A stretch of DNA of 64,000 bases from Hymenopus coronatus (lineage: Eukaryota > Arthropoda > Insecta > Mantodea > Hymenopodidae): contig CM060898.1 of assembly GCA_030762935.1 (NCBI GenBank), positions 99,827,281 through 99,891,280 on the forward strand. Reading direction: 5' to 3'. This document shows, piece by piece, positions 1-12,299 of this stretch; positions within the stretch are counted from its first letter, which is position 1; each line of letters opens with the position of its first letter. The notes beneath the pieces were generated by a model. It saw only the letters and a list, made by a program, of their open reading frames with translations. It was not told the DNA's origin and ran no database searches. The position numbers and the translations under genes are program-made.

Positions 1-545
1 AAATGACAGTTTTATACACAACTATTGTAAAAATAGGTCACGTTTGGATAAGTCTAATCCATATATCCATGTATAGATGAATGTGCAAATAAAACACTGA
101 ACAGATAAAAAGTGCAATGCGGAAACTTCAAATAAATTATTTGCAGCTCACACTTCTTTATAGGCGAAAAGTGTTTCATTTATGTTTATAATTATGTTTA
201 AAAGCGAATCTCACAAGTTTAAAAAACTAAGTTTGATACTCTATCTTAATAATAAAGGATACATTGTGGGTACCCCAATAAAAGCTGCAGAAAGATTTGA
301 TAGAGATAAAAGCGTTGGCACTCAAAGTCAAATATTTTTTGCAGAATTATCTCCTTCTAAACTAATCTGCATTTTGTGTATATTTTATCAGACATTTTGC
401 TACTTTTTTGCTTTTTCCTTTAGCCAAGTAATCTTGTGCAAAATGTTTCAGTGCAGTGGGAGAAATGCTGCGCGACGTCCCCAGAATTTTAAGTTACATT
501 CGTTTTCTGAGGTTAAGGCAAAACTACGGGAGGGATTTATGCAAG
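1..545. other. Unassigned AT-rich DNA
   Basis: I see no repeat family or recognisable gene here. An open frame from 182 to 643 runs on into the tRNA-like segment that follows, has no recognisable domain and is probably fortuitous. Confidence 0.5.
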
Positions 546-625
546 CTAAGAAGATTCGAACTCGCGACTTCGCGAATGTGAGGCAGACATTACCCCCACA
601 TTATAGAGGCTGGCCGATTCTTCAT
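546..625 (-). mobile_element. tRNA-like SINE head fragment
   Basis: Read on the minus strand the segment contains a B-box-like GAGTTCGAATC and an upstream block that resembles the A-box side of a tRNA. It lacks a paired acceptor stem, so I read it as a SINE head or tRNA pseudogene and not a functional tRNA. No second copy was found in the window. Confidence 0.35.
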
Positions 626-814
626 TTATTTAGCCAATTATGAGCATTTGAAAATGGGCGACTTCGTTTTCTGCCACCGTGTTAACTTGAAAGTACTTTC
701 AGGAAACCCACATAGTTTATGAATCAGTGATCACTTCCGCATAGGAAAATGAGAAATTTCAACCAATTGAAGTCCACTATGGTTTGTTTTATTGTACCGA
801 CTTAGGCTTTCTAA

Positions 815-1050
815 AAATTTTAGTGTAGGGTTTAGACCACCCGCCTCTCACTTAGTCAGCCCGGGTTCGATCCCAAGCGACAGAATGTGGGATTTGTGGT
901 GGACAAAGCGGTGCAGGGGCAGGTTTCCTCCGGGTTCTCCGATTTTCCCCACCATCGTGTTTCACCGGTGCTCTATCTTCATTCCATACATCATTATATA
1001 TCCATGTATCATCGCCGGCGGTGCAATAAATAGTAAAAGCGGGCGTTAAA
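815..1050 (+). mobile_element. SINE-A copy (tRNA-derived head, conserved core)
   Basis: This copy shares the head (GGTTCGATCCC B box), the phrase GTGGTGGACAAAGCGG, a core with CTCCGGGTTCTCCG and a tail ending AGCGGGCGTTAAA with the copies at 35307 and 59671. The A-box half of the head is degraded. The core resembles the Nin-DC-type domain seen in several invertebrate and chordate SINE families; I make that comparison from memory. No target duplication was identified. Confidence 0.7.
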
Positions 1051-3449
1051 TATGACGCAGGATTTAATGTTAAATAAATCAGGTCAAGAGAAAATGAAAC
1101 AATACTGCCCTAAACTAATGTTATAAAATAATAAAACATATTGTTTTACAATGTAAGCCAAAGAATTGTATGTAGAAAATGGCAGCGTGACGTCATCGCC
1201 TCACGATACGCACGAAAATAGCCTAAATGGCGTCCTTTTACGAAAATAACATAGCCAAGGTTATGTAACGAATACAACGCATTATATTGTATAATGTATA
1301 GCTAAGAATCGATGTTTAGAAAAGCATAATAATAAAACATAATTAATGTAGTAACACGAGAGAAGAATAATAATAAAAGTGAATGACATACCGGATGCTA
1401 TAAATTGTTTATACCGGTAACAAAGAATAAGAACAGAGTAAACAAAATTTATTTGTAAGCGCATTTTTCATGTAAATTATACAAATGTATTAATTTTAAT
1501 TATTATGAGTATGTAAATACGTAGTTCACGAAATGTGGAATAAGGAAACTTGTCGTTCCCATGGTGACGGACAGATTACAATGCTAGAAGACTTTCTTCA
1601 ACTTTTATATATATGTGAAAAATTTAAAAGGTTCCGGGACGCAGTCCACAAGATAGAAGCCAAGGAAACAGACGCTAAGAGTTAATCTCGTAAATCGAGA
1701 TCTCTAATACAGCTATTTAGTGTAAAATATTGTATTTGTTGATTATCAGCAAGAGATTCATTGTAAGTACATATTACAAAGTGAATATTTGGCACAGCTT
1801 TCTCAAAAAGAGATCAGTTTAAGTAGCGTGCCTTAATTCACTACATTGTTCCAACGATTTACGAAATAGAAGTTTATAATTAACAAGAAATCTTTTAAAT
1901 TAATTCTCTACTGTATTACATCTTACCATCCAAGCAAGGAGGTTAAGATTCTGTTACTCACCGACTGAAGGTAGCAAATATATAATGGAAAACGTGGTTG
2001 AGCTATAAATATATAAGTTAATTCGCCGCCGATAATAATCTTGCAACTGCTTTAACAATCAAGTCTGGCGCAAACAGTTAATTCCAGTCTCGCCAACAGC
2101 AAGCGTGACCAACTTCATATACAGCGGCAAATTTAAACCTCTAAAAAGTTTGAATAAATACCACATCGAGACGCCCAGCCGTACAGCAGCCCTGAGACTC
2201 ACACCACACCACAGACCCTATTTCCCCACAAACACTATCAAAAAATTGCCCCTACCTCAGGCTGTACCAATTTGGGTACGCCCCAAAAAATCAGCCAGTA
2301 ATTTGTGACTCACAGAGTGTGCACCTACAACATGCAATAGCATTGTGGGCAAGCTATCGGCATGGCTGAATCAAATGTTGGAAATGAAATGGCAGGAAGC
2401 AGGTATTGTGGTATGACCTAGGACTTTTAGGATCTCATCGAGGAGTACCAGTTTGTTGCAACACTACTACGTCATTCTTCATCACACTCAGGGCGCTGTG
2501 TTATTATTAGGCTGTGTGTGTCGCTCTGTAGCCGAGGCTATTCCAATAGTCACATTGATGTAGACAATTTAATACCAAAAATATATTTTTAAAAGCTCCA
2601 AACACAATAACGATAATTTAAAGAAATAGAACCTAATATCCTTCACCTTCTCAGCCTGTTACAACTCCTTGTAAAATGCGGTTTCATATTAAGCACATCT
2701 TTACCATATACTTAGTGAAATTCTTAGAGTTATGGGTAACGCTCATAGTTCTGCAGAGTCTACAAGACGAAGAGTCCATCTCAAACACATTATATGAAGA
2801 TATGCGATCATTAACATATTGACGCCCATGCGTTTAAGTTGAAGGGTTTTTTACGCCTATTTTGAGTTATTATTTACAGTACAACAATCAAATTTGCCAA
2901 AAAGTATATGGACAATCTAAAAGTATGGTATTCAAGGATTTCTCAACACTTAAGAAAATAGTCATAACTTCCATATTAATATTTTATTTTAAATTTACAG
3001 TAAGTATCAAATATGAGTTTGAAAAAAAAAACTGCATAAAGCTGCTTGTACTCCATTTATTGAAAGTTCGAAAAACTCTCCCTTGGAATCGGAATTTTCC
3101 AGAGCTTTATTTGTATGCTGTATTTTAGCTGCAGTTAAGAGAAATCAAGCAAAATTCAGTATTTTAACATCTAAGAACACCAAAGGTAACAAACAGATCA
3201 CCACCTTCAAGCAAAATGGCGCGACTACCCGAGAGTAGCGAATATTTCTAAATATCCTAAATTTCCTAATAGTTGACTAAAGCAAGGGCAGATGGCAGCG
3301 CAAATCAGACATCTACACGGTTACTGATATTATGTTCTTTGCCGCATATCCCAAGACCGAGTTAAGGGATTGCATTAAAAATGCATGGGCCGCATGGACA
3401 TTTCGCTCGGCCCGAGTTATGCTCGGGGGTTTCAATGTGTTAAAAGCAA
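1051..3449. other. Unassigned intergenic or intronic DNA
   Basis: No HN1 or SINE similarity was found. A C-rich stretch at about 2040-2340 stands out from its AT-rich surroundings, but none of its frames resembles a protein I know. Confidence 0.5.
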
Positions 3450-3545
3450 TTTTTACTTTCTCTACACATACTACGTACAATGTATTCCACCCAAAAATTT
3501 GTATTTCCGATGAGATCTGGATATCACGTTTTGAGACCCTAATAA
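3450..3545 (-). mobile_element. HN1 3'-end fragment
   Basis: About 95 bp of HN1 in reverse orientation, starting with the ACTTTCTCTACA terminal block and the remains of the terminal hairpin and running into the TTTCCGATGAGATCT segment. It abuts the start of a forward copy. Confidence 0.75.
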
Positions 3546-3554
3546 TAGAAAATA

Positions 3555-4420
3555 TCTGATGTGTTACATTCACATCACATTCTCTAGCTGTTCTGCAAAC
3601 AGACTTCTTACAAAAGAGTATGCTCCTTTCTACACCAAGCATTAGCAGAATGTACTTATTACTTATAAGTAGATCTAGCTAAAGGAAAGCGCTGTGCTTA
3701 AGCGATGGTCAAATGCTTTAAAAGCTATAGTTACACAATTGTCATTTAAATTGGCTCTTTTGCTTGGCCAGCAGTAGAACAAAAGAAAAACGAATACTTC
3801 CCGACTGAGAAAAGTATATTTTAAAACTGAATCCAATAAGAAGGTATATCTTGGAAACGGTCAACTCTACAACAAAAATGCATATGGCATAAATTGAGAG
3901 TTTTAACGAGGTCTACATTGTTTGTTAGTGTTTGTCTCTTCTTACGGTTTAACCGTAGTACAAAATTCTGCAAAAATCAACCGAAATAAAGTGTTCTACA
4001 GAGGTTATTCCCATAACATTCAAAATATACATTTTATTTGTATTGTGATTAACTTTGACATACGTATTTGAATCAAAATCGTTAGAGCCATTTGAGAAAA
4101 TCAAAAATTTCGAAAATTTTTCCATGTAAAGGGTAGTTTGGGGTGGGGAGATTTTCTCTAAAATGTTTCGTGTCGCATCCTTGGAAGATACCAAACTTAA
4201 ATACCAAGTTTGGTATTTTACCGACTTTTCGTTTTTGAGTTATCGTGTTCACAGACACACGGACACACTGACACACGTACCTTTTTCTGAAAATACATTT
4301 TTTAGATACATGGGACCCTAAAACATATATTTCCGGTGAAATCTCGGTATCGAATTTTTGGATGGAGTGCAATACCTTCTCTATACACTATGTACACTAT
4401 ACCTGTAGAGAAAGTAAAAA
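3555..4420 (+). mobile_element. HN1 copy, near complete
   Basis: The copy begins TCTGATGTGTTACATTCACA and ends in the hairpin followed by GAGAAAGTAAAAA. All internal landmarks occur in order: the CTTACGGTTTA segment, GTAAAGGGTAGTTTGGGG, the palindrome AAATACCAAGTTTGGTATTT, a CA tract at 4250-4280, and TTCCGGTGAAATCTCGG. Open frames on the minus strand recur in other copies and are discussed as a finding. Confidence 0.85.
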
Positions 4421-5666
4421 TGAAAACTGCGCATGATCCAGCGTATTTTAAGATGGTAAATATTACAAAGCCACCGTAAAATAGCACATTCAATGCAATA
4501 TAATCTGTAACATTTCATATTTACCCCTATAACATCATGTGAAGTGGAGAGAAAGTTTTCAAACTACAAATATAACAGAAAAGTTGCTTGAAATTTGAAA
4601 GGTTTAAAATGAATGTTGCTATAAATTATAATAAATTCAATTAAACAAACGTTGAGCCTGTACACATACTTTGTGTTTCATTAATTTGTTTTGTGAACTT
4701 TATCGAATAACATTAATTATGCAATGTTTTCATTTCTACAGAACGATTCTTAAAGATGTTTAATAATTTGTACACCGTATTATGAAAGCAGTTTGTTAGC
4801 ACGTTTGTATACTCCTATGACGTGTCGCGTTGTTTACTACTGGAGTTAGCTTACGCTCCTCTTTCTACCATCACTGCGCGCACACATTACAAGCCAAGTC
4901 CTGAGGTCCTAGGGTATGACTTTTCCCCAGGGACATGTTGTCTACCACGCTCTTCCTCTGGCTCTGCTCAGAGTTTTGTGGTTGAGTACGTTGTGTTGAG
5001 GCGGGGATTTAAAAGCGGCTTACTTGCAGCAGTTGCGTACAATGATTCCGCCTACCGGGTCTAGATCAATCGGTAGAGCGCTGCTTGAGAATCTCTCTTA
5101 CTCAGGGCACGTACATGGTGCAGGGATTTACTTGTTGAAAGGAACAAACAACATTTTATTTTCTTTGAAACAAATCTCGCCTTTATTCAAAGCTTTTCAA
5201 CACGGTTTCAAATTTGAAAGATAATCTTCTTTCTTTTAAAACTGAAAATTGTCTGTAATTTAACGATTGTATTCCCGACGAAATTTCTCTATTCCCATCG
5301 AAAATATTCACTTTACTACGTATCTTTCCCTTGCAAGCAATGTGCTTTCTTACTAGCTCGAACTAAGATGATCCAAACAATGACTTCAATTTCCCGGAAA
5401 GATTAATTGTCTCGTCGAAGAGTATAGCTGTTCTATTCTCCGTCGTAATATTACTTCGAAGTACAAATTCCTTTATAACATGAATCTGCTTGCCTGACGA
5501 GAGATATTATCCCTTTCTCCTATATACAATTATCAGGAGGAAAATTGACGTGAGATCTCCTTCCCCGACGAAGTCATAAAGAGAAATGTAAAAGACTTCA
5601 AAATTTTCCTTGGTTACTGCAAAAATGTTCCGTTGCTAAAACGGGTTATTGACACAAAATTAAAAA
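4421..5666. other. Unassigned DNA with one tRNA-like segment
   Basis: No HN1 sequence was found. The part from about 4820 to 5030 is less AT-rich than the surroundings but carries no recognisable gene. A tRNA D-arm-like motif lies at 5062-5082 and is listed separately. Confidence 0.45.
5055..5115 (+). other. tRNA-like D-arm and A-box segment
   Basis: The motif TAGATCAATCGGTAGAGCG closely matches a tRNA D arm (consensus TAGCTCAATCGGTAGAGC), but no B box with a pairing acceptor stem follows. It is likely the head of a truncated SINE; only one copy was seen. Confidence 0.35.
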
Positions 5667-6465
5667 TCTGATGTGTTCCATTCACATGATTTTCTCTATA
5701 ACTCTGCAACAAATTATTGTTAGAAAGCTTATGCTTCTAATTACCTCATGCTAATTGAGAAAACATTAGTAAAAATAGTCTTATATCTTGCTTCCTTACT
5801 TCCTTAAAAGTAGAAGCAAAATATGGGAGTAACATAGATTAAAGTAAAAGTCAAAATCTCGTTCTATGTGACTCAAAATCCTTTGTGTGGACAGGAGCTA
5901 CAAATTCCTGTATGAGAAAAGTTTGTTTTTTAAAGCTGAAACCAAAAACAAGGAATATCTAAAAAACGATCAACTCCATGAAAAAAATGTATATAACATA
6001 AATTGTGTGTTTTAACGTGCTCTACATTTTTGTGCAGTAAGATTTCATCTATCTCTTATGGTTTAGGAGCTATGCAAAATTCCGTAAATTTCATCCAGAA
6101 TAAAGTAAGTTTCCGATGCTATTCCCAGAAAATTGAAGATGTGTCAGGTAAATATCTTTAATATCGATATTTTAATCAAAATCGTTTGAGCCATTTTTTA
6201 GAAAATCAAAATTTTCGAAAAAAGTTCCACGTAAAGGGTAGTTTGGGATGGGGGGATTTTTCTCAAAATCTTCGTGTCGAATCCCTGGAAGATACTAAAC
6301 TTAAATACCAAGTTTGGTATTTTACCAACTTTTCGTTTTTCAGTTATCGTATTCACAGACACACACGGACCTTTTTCTGAAAATACTTTTTTTTGGATAC
6401 AGGGGACCCTAAAACATATATTTCTCTATACACTATGTACACAGTGCGTATAGAGAAATCAAAAA
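5667..6465 (+). mobile_element. HN1 copy with 3' internal deletion
   Basis: The 5' end (TCTGATGTGTTCCATTCACA) and all internal blocks are present. Near 6420 the segment containing GGTGAAATCTCGG and ATACCTTC is missing, so ACATATATTT runs straight into the terminal hairpin. A-runs flank both ends. Confidence 0.85.
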
Positions 6466-7081
6466 TCTCGTCGTCATAATGAAAAATCGACTGACGAAAA
6501 CAAAACCGCAACGAAATGCTATCCTCTCAAAAAAGTTACCAAGGAGTATTAACATAAAAACACAAATGACGGAAATAGACGTATTCTTACAAAGAAGGCT
6601 ATCAAACATACAAATAAAACATGAAATAAACATGGCTATTGGTCCGCAATCTTACTTCAGTGTACTCTTGCTCAGACGATTCAATTTGGAACATCCTGCC
6701 TTTTCTACTTTAAGTATGAGGTAGAAAGTAAATGTAAAACCTTCAGGACAATTTTTCTTTTTATGTAAATGCCATTGAAAGTTTAATTGTTTTTTAAACA
6801 AAATAATTTAAGGTTCATTCTAAATAACTTTCCTCCGTTTTAGCTGTCAAGCAACTGGTTACCTCCCATCAGCTGCTGTGGTGGAATACTGTTGTGCGAT
6901 ACTTATTTAAAGTGATCCTTTAAGTGAATATAATAGAGGAAATTATCACCATTACATGTTCATCACCGTACGTAACAAATACTTTATGTAACAAGAGTTA
7001 ATACATCTAGCATGCGTGTAATTTTTTTTTTTCATCAAATACGTAGGGGATCCTTCGTTTTAAAGTGCCCCTCAATATGAT
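6466..7081. other. Unassigned AT-rich spacer
   Basis: No family match. An open frame at 6479-6724 and one opposite it show no recognisable motif. Confidence 0.5.
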
Positions 7082-8190
7082 GAAATCAAATACATCTATC
7101 GACATTTATCAGAAATGATCTTACTACTTGCTTCTTTGTAAAGTAGAAAGGAAAAAGGTAAGGAAATACACTACGCTAACTTATTTTTCAATTAATTTAT
7201 TGGCATTTAGATATTATCCATACAGCCAAAGACAATAACAATCAACAATTGAGCACGAATTTACAAAGAACACTTACATGTAGTCTTCAAATATATTTCA
7301 ATGCATTACACAGGGGTTTTACATTTAAATGTTAATATTTACATGGTTTAAAAATGCTATCATAGCAGTATATACATGAACATTTTGAGTCGCAAGTAAT
7401 TAAACAACACTGCATGGAAGATGAATGCCTAAATTCACTATCTGATCCTGGAAATGCATTGCTGTCCATAGTTTCTTGCATGCAAAGACTATATAATCGC
7501 AATATTCTACCTGACCGTCACAATAATCGCAGAAAGGAGTATTCTTAAGCTAAAAGTTGGTCGTTATGGATACAATTGACAATCGGTTCTCTTTACATCG
7601 AGAAGTAAAACAAAAGTGATATGAAACAAATGACACTTGCCGTTTGAAATAGTTTTAAGTATATTGAAATTAAAACCAATAGAAAGGATTGTCTAGAACA
7701 TGCTTACTGTAAAAAATAATGTTTATGACAAATGTGTCGTTTAATGAAATGTATATTTTTGTGTTGTAAGTTTTTGTTAAGGTTTACCAGTTATACAAAA
7801 GTTATCCTGAATAGAAATAGGTCACAGGCTATTCCCAAAAAATGCAAGATGTACATTTAATTTGTCAAACAAATTCTTAAACTTACGGTATTTTAATTCC
7901 AAATCGTTAGGAGCTATTTTTGAGAAAATAGTAAAAGTCGTCTCGCATCCTTGAAAGATACCGAACTTTAATACTAAGCTTGGTATTTAACCGAATGTTC
8001 GTTTTATATTTATGCTGCACAAATAGACACCTTTTTTTCTATTTTTCCTTTCTTTCTTGATTTTACTCATTCAGGACTCAAAACAAAAATTTCTGATGAA
8101 ATTTCAGTACAAATTTCTCTATGGAATACAATATTTTCTGTACTCACTATGTATATGGTGTATATACATACGTAACCGAAAAAGTAAAAA
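7082..8190 (+). mobile_element. HN1 copy split by a LINE insertion
   Basis: HN1 sequence runs from about 7082 (it lacks the terminal TCTGATG) to about 7176, breaks, and resumes at 7550 with AGCTAAAAGTTGG, the expected next block. It ends at about 8190 in AAAGTAAAAA. The interruption is the LINE fragment at 7177-7549. The copy is among the more diverged. Confidence 0.75.
7177..7549 (-). mobile_element. 5'-truncated non-LTR retrotransposon fragment
   Basis: On the minus strand an open stretch ends with a TAA at 7400-7402 after about 49 codons. It contains C-x2-C (FCDYC) and then ...YCDYIVFAC, which fits the terminal CCHC-like zinc motif of Jockey/I-type LINE ORF2 proteins, although the usual histidine position is not a histidine. 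About 220 bp of 3' untranslated sequence follows to 7177. The insertion interrupts an HN1 copy, with a possible short duplication (GCTAA) at both edges. The family placement is inference from this motif. Confidence 0.55.
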
Positions 8191-8323
8191 CTCAAAATAA
8201 AAAGGATTACCTTTTTTATTGCCAATTAAGATATTTGAGCTAGGGCTCAGTGATTTTGTTGTCAGATCGTATCAAGTGTGACGGTGTTCTAGTGTTATAG
8301 TATATAGCTTTGAAATTAAAAAA

Positions 8324-9180
8324 TCTGATATGTATCATTCACATGAATTTCTCTACATCCCTGCAACAAATTATTCTTAAAAAGCTTATGCTTCTATTTA
8401 CTTCATGCTAATCAGAAAAAAATGGCAGAAATATTCTTATTACTTGTTTCCTTGTAAGTAGGAGCGAAATAAGGGACTGCCATAGGTTAAAGTAATAGCC
8501 AAAAGCGGGTTGAAGTTCCTTTGTTTAAATGGATCGGAGTTGACAAGTTTCTGTATGAGAAAAATATGTTTTTCATAACAGAAACCAAAAATAAGAAATG
8601 TCTCAAAAACGACGAACTTCACGAAAAAAATTTATATAACATAAATTGTGTGTTTTAACGTGCTCTACATTTTTGTGTAGTAAGTTGTTGTCCATCTCTT
8701 ACGGTTTAGCAGTTATGCAAAATTCTGTAAAAGTCATCCAGAATAAACTACTCTTCAGAGACTATTCCTAGAAAATTCAAGATATACATTTTATTTGTCA
8801 GGTAAATATGTTTAATATACGAAATTTTAATCAAAATCGTTATAGCCATTTTTGAGAAAATCAAAATTTTCGAAAAAAGTTCCATGTAAAGAGTAGTTGG
8901 GGGTGGGGTCGCGTCCCTGGAAGATAGTAAACTTAAATACCAAGTTTGGTATTTTACCGACTTTTCGTTTTTGAGTTATCGTGTTCACAGACACACGGAC
9001 ACATTGACACACGGACAAACTGACACACGGACACACAGGTCTTTTTGTGAAAATCCTTTTTTTGGATATTGGGGACCCTAAAACATATATTTCCGGTGAA
9101 ATCTCGGTATCGAATTTTTGGGTGGAGTGCAATACCTTCTCTATACACTATGTACATAGTGCGTATAGAGAAAGTAAAAA
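8324..9180 (+). mobile_element. HN1 copy, complete
   Basis: An 857-bp copy with both terminal hairpins, a CA-rich tract (CACACGGACA repeats) at 8980-9030 and the terminal AAAGTAAAAA. Its wording (CCCTAAAACATATATTTCCG) places it in the same subfamily as the copies at 13178 and 22266. Confidence 0.9.
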
Positions 9181-9452
9181 GTTTGAAATTTAAGGGACAC
9201 TGGGACGGACTTTTGTATCTCGCCTACTTTTCAACGGTAAAAATCCTAACTAAAAATTGTTTAGTCTTTGTTTAAATAACCACATTGTCATGTTCAACAA
9301 ATCTTAGAAAATAGAACATACAGATGCTCTTTTAGTTTCTTCATTCCTCATCAATGTCATTTTTGTGTGCACTTTCCTTATTTGCTGAGCCTCGTCGTCT
9401 TCAAGAGAAGATTTGTGCAAGAAACATACGACTGAGCAGTCTTATTGCTGAA

Positions 9453-9614
9453 CTAGGAGCTTGACGCAGTTTCTTTATGTTTACTTGGAACTGTAGCTGG
9501 GTATTGCAAATAGCGAGCCTGATAAAGCAGACATTGGAAGTCAAGAGCCTCTTGGCATTCAGCGTTTGTGGCTTTGTCAACAAGCAAATACACTCTTTCA
9601 GGACAGTACTTGAT
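9453..9614 (-). CDS. Candidate terminal coding exon, unrecognised protein
   Basis: On the minus strand the sequence CTTTGCCTTGTTAG resembles a splice acceptor. It is followed by 53 codons and a TAG. The peptide begins IKYCPERVYLLVDKAT and ends KHKETASSS, with a balanced composition unlike translations of the surrounding AT-rich DNA. I do not recognise the family. The unit lies in a 600-bp island between two HN1 copies. It could be the last exon of a host gene, a pseudogene piece or chance; only the reading frame and acceptor-like sequence are seen. Confidence 0.3.
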   Translation of the reverse strand: MKYCPERVYLLVDKATNAECQEALDFQCLLYQARYLQYPATVPSKHKETASSS

Positions 9615-9779
9615 CTAACAAGGCAAAGATTCGTGTTCGGCCTCAGTGCACAAAATTCAGCTATCGGATCGACCAATCTAGCTGAGGTTTTATTGTGGTT
9701 TCCCTCGATCGCCATGGTAAATACCGTATTGGATATTTAATAAAATTATCCAAAATTCCAACTTCAATCTAAAAAAACA

Positions 9780-10577
9780 TCTGATATGTTCCATTCACTT
9801 GACTTTCTCTACATTGCTGTAACAGATCATTGCAAAGCATATATCTACTTTATAATTGAGATAAACATCAGCAGATATTGCCTTAATTATTTGTTTCTTT
9901 GTAAGTAGAAGGAAAATAAAGAATGCACTAGGGTAAAACGATAGTTATATGTTTTAATATCTGGTTGCCATGTGATTGATATCCGTTTCTCTATGCAGAG
10001 TAAGAAGTTAACTTTTCATGTGAGAAAAGTTAAAGTATTTTAACTCCCTAAATAATAACATGGAATACCTCAGAAAGACATAAATTGTGTTTTTTAACGT
10101 GATAATACATTTTTTGTTTAGTAGTTTTTGATCTACCTCCTGTGGTTTACAATTTACGCAAAATTCAGCAAAATTCATTCAGAATAAACAGATCTTTGGA
10201 GGCTATTCCAAGAAAATTCAAGATATAAATTTTATATCGTTAAGACGATTTTTGAGAAAATCAAAATATTCAAAAATGTTTCCATGTAAAGGGTAATTTG
10301 GGGTAGGGGAATTTTTCTCAAAATCTTCGTGTCGCATCCCTGTAAGATGCTAAACTTAAATACCCAGTTTTGATATTTTACTGACTTTTCGTTTTTGAGT
10401 TAAGGTGTTCACAGACACACGGACACACACGGACCTTTTTTTTCTAAAAAATGCTAATTTTTTTAGTACTGGGAATCCTAAACATGTATTTACGGTGAAA
10501 TCTCGGTATCGAATTTCGGGTGGAGTGTAATACCTCCTCTATACACTATTGCATAGTACGTGTAGAGAAAGTAAAAA
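9780..10577 (+). mobile_element. HN1 copy, near complete
   Basis: The copy runs from TCTGATATGTTCCATTCAC to AAAGTAAAAA. A short internal deletion lies around 10230. Its 3' end abuts another forward HN1 5' segment directly. Confidence 0.85.
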
Positions 10578-10806
10578 TGTATTCCATTCATATTACTTAC
10601 ATTAGCTGTTTCACAAACACACTTTCCTTAAAAAAAGAGTATTCTTTTATCTGCGTCATGCTAATTGCGATAGATATTAACAGAACTTGCTTCCTTGTAA
10701 GTAGGAAGAATAAAAGCCATAGTCAAACCTTTCAAAAGCGGTTCGATATGTGAATAATTTAAGTCAGGTTTGCTTTGCATTGCCAGTAAAACAAAAGTAG
10801 AAAAAA
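10578..10806 (+). mobile_element. HN1 5' segment in tandem
   Basis: It starts at TATTCCATTCATATTACTT, that is, without the first bases of the family, and stops near GCCAGTAAAACAAAAG before a further complete copy. Together with its neighbours it forms a head-to-tail series. Confidence 0.75.
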
Positions 10807-11656
10807 TCTGATAAGTTCCATTCACATGACTTTCTCTATATCTCTGTAAATTATTATTGTTAATAAGCTTATCTTTTATTTATTTCATGCTAATCGAGAA
10901 AAATTAGCAGAATTAGCCTTATTTCTTACTTTATTGTAAGTAGAAGCGAAATAAGGGAGTACCATACGTTAAAGTGAAAGTCAAAAGCTGGTTGCTATGT
11001 GACTGATGTTTCTTTGTTTGTATGGACAGGAGTTGACAAATTCCTGTATGAGAAAAGTATAAGCTTTTCAAAGCTGAAACCAAGAAAAAAGGAATATCTC
11101 AAAAAAACTCCTCGAAAAAAATGAATATAACATTAATTGTGTGTTTTAATGAGCTCTACATTTTGTGTGTGTTAAGTTTTTGTCCATCTTTTACGGTTTA
11201 GTAGTTATGAAAAATTCATCCAGAATAAAGTAGTCTTCAGAGGCTATTCCCAGAAAATCCAAAATATACATTTTATTTGTCAGGTAAATAACTTTAATAT
11301 ACGATATTTTAATCAAAATCGTTAGAGCCATTTTTAGACAGTCAAAATTTTCGAAAAAAGTTCCATGTAAAGGGTAGTTTAGGGTGGGGGGATTTTTCTC
11401 GAAATCTTCGTGTCGCATCCCTGGAAGGTACCAAACTTAAATACCAACTTTGGTATTTTACCGACCTTTCGTTTTTGAGCTATCGTGTTCACAGACACAC
11501 GGACACACACAGACACGGACCTTTTTCTGAAAATGCTTTTTTTGGATACAGGGAACCCTAAAACATATTTCCGGTGAAATCTCGGTATCGACTTTTTGGG
11601 TGGACTGCAATACCTTCTCTATACACTATGTACATAGTACGTATAGAGAAAGTAGA
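10807..11656 (+). mobile_element. HN1 copy, near complete
   Basis: The copy runs from TCTGATAAGTTCCATTCAC to the terminal hairpin and AAAGTAGAAAGG. The CA tract is at 11490-11520. Confidence 0.85.
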
Positions 11657-11662
11657 AAGGTG

Positions 11663-12279
11663 ACCCAGTTTGAGAAAAGTTAACTAGGTAGTTCAAATTC
11701 AAAATAATAAACAAAAAGTATTATTTAAGCGGTCAACTCTACGTATTATATAACAAACTCTGTGTTTTGACGATATCTACATTATTTGTAAGGCAACGTT
11801 TTTCCTATATTGCGGTTTACCAGTTATGGAAAGTCATCCAGAATGAAGAGGTCTTCAAAAGCTATTCTCAGAAAATACAATATACACAATTTATTTTTCA
11901 TGTCAATATCTTTAATATACGATATTTTAATCAAAAACTTTAGAGCCATTTTTAAAAAAATCAAAAAGTTCAAAATTTGTTTTATGTAAAACGTTGTTAG
12001 GGGCGAGGGGATTTTCCTGAAAATCTTCGTCTCGCATCTTTGGTAAATGCTAAACTTAAATAACAGGTTTGGTATTTAACGAAATTTTCGTTTTTTAATT
12101 ATACTTTCCACACACCCACACTCCCCCGCACTTTTTTGTAAAAATATTTTTTTTTTATTCAGGGGGTCTCTAAACATATTTTTCTGGTGAAATTCGGCAT
12201 CGAATTTTTGGTTAGAACACAGCACCTTCTCTATCTACTAGGCGCGCTGTGTGTATATATGCACTAGTGAAAGTAGAAA
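11663..12279 (+). mobile_element. HN1 copy truncated at its 5' end
   Basis: It begins at the block equivalent to GAGAAAAGTTAA and ends in a degraded terminal hairpin before GAAAGTAG. It is strongly diverged in the CA region. Confidence 0.75.
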
Positions 12280-12299
12280 ACAATAGTTAAACTGAAATA

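Noticed and set aside
182..643. 153-codon open frame
   Set aside because: It extends through a tRNA-like SINE fragment and shows no domain; probably chance.
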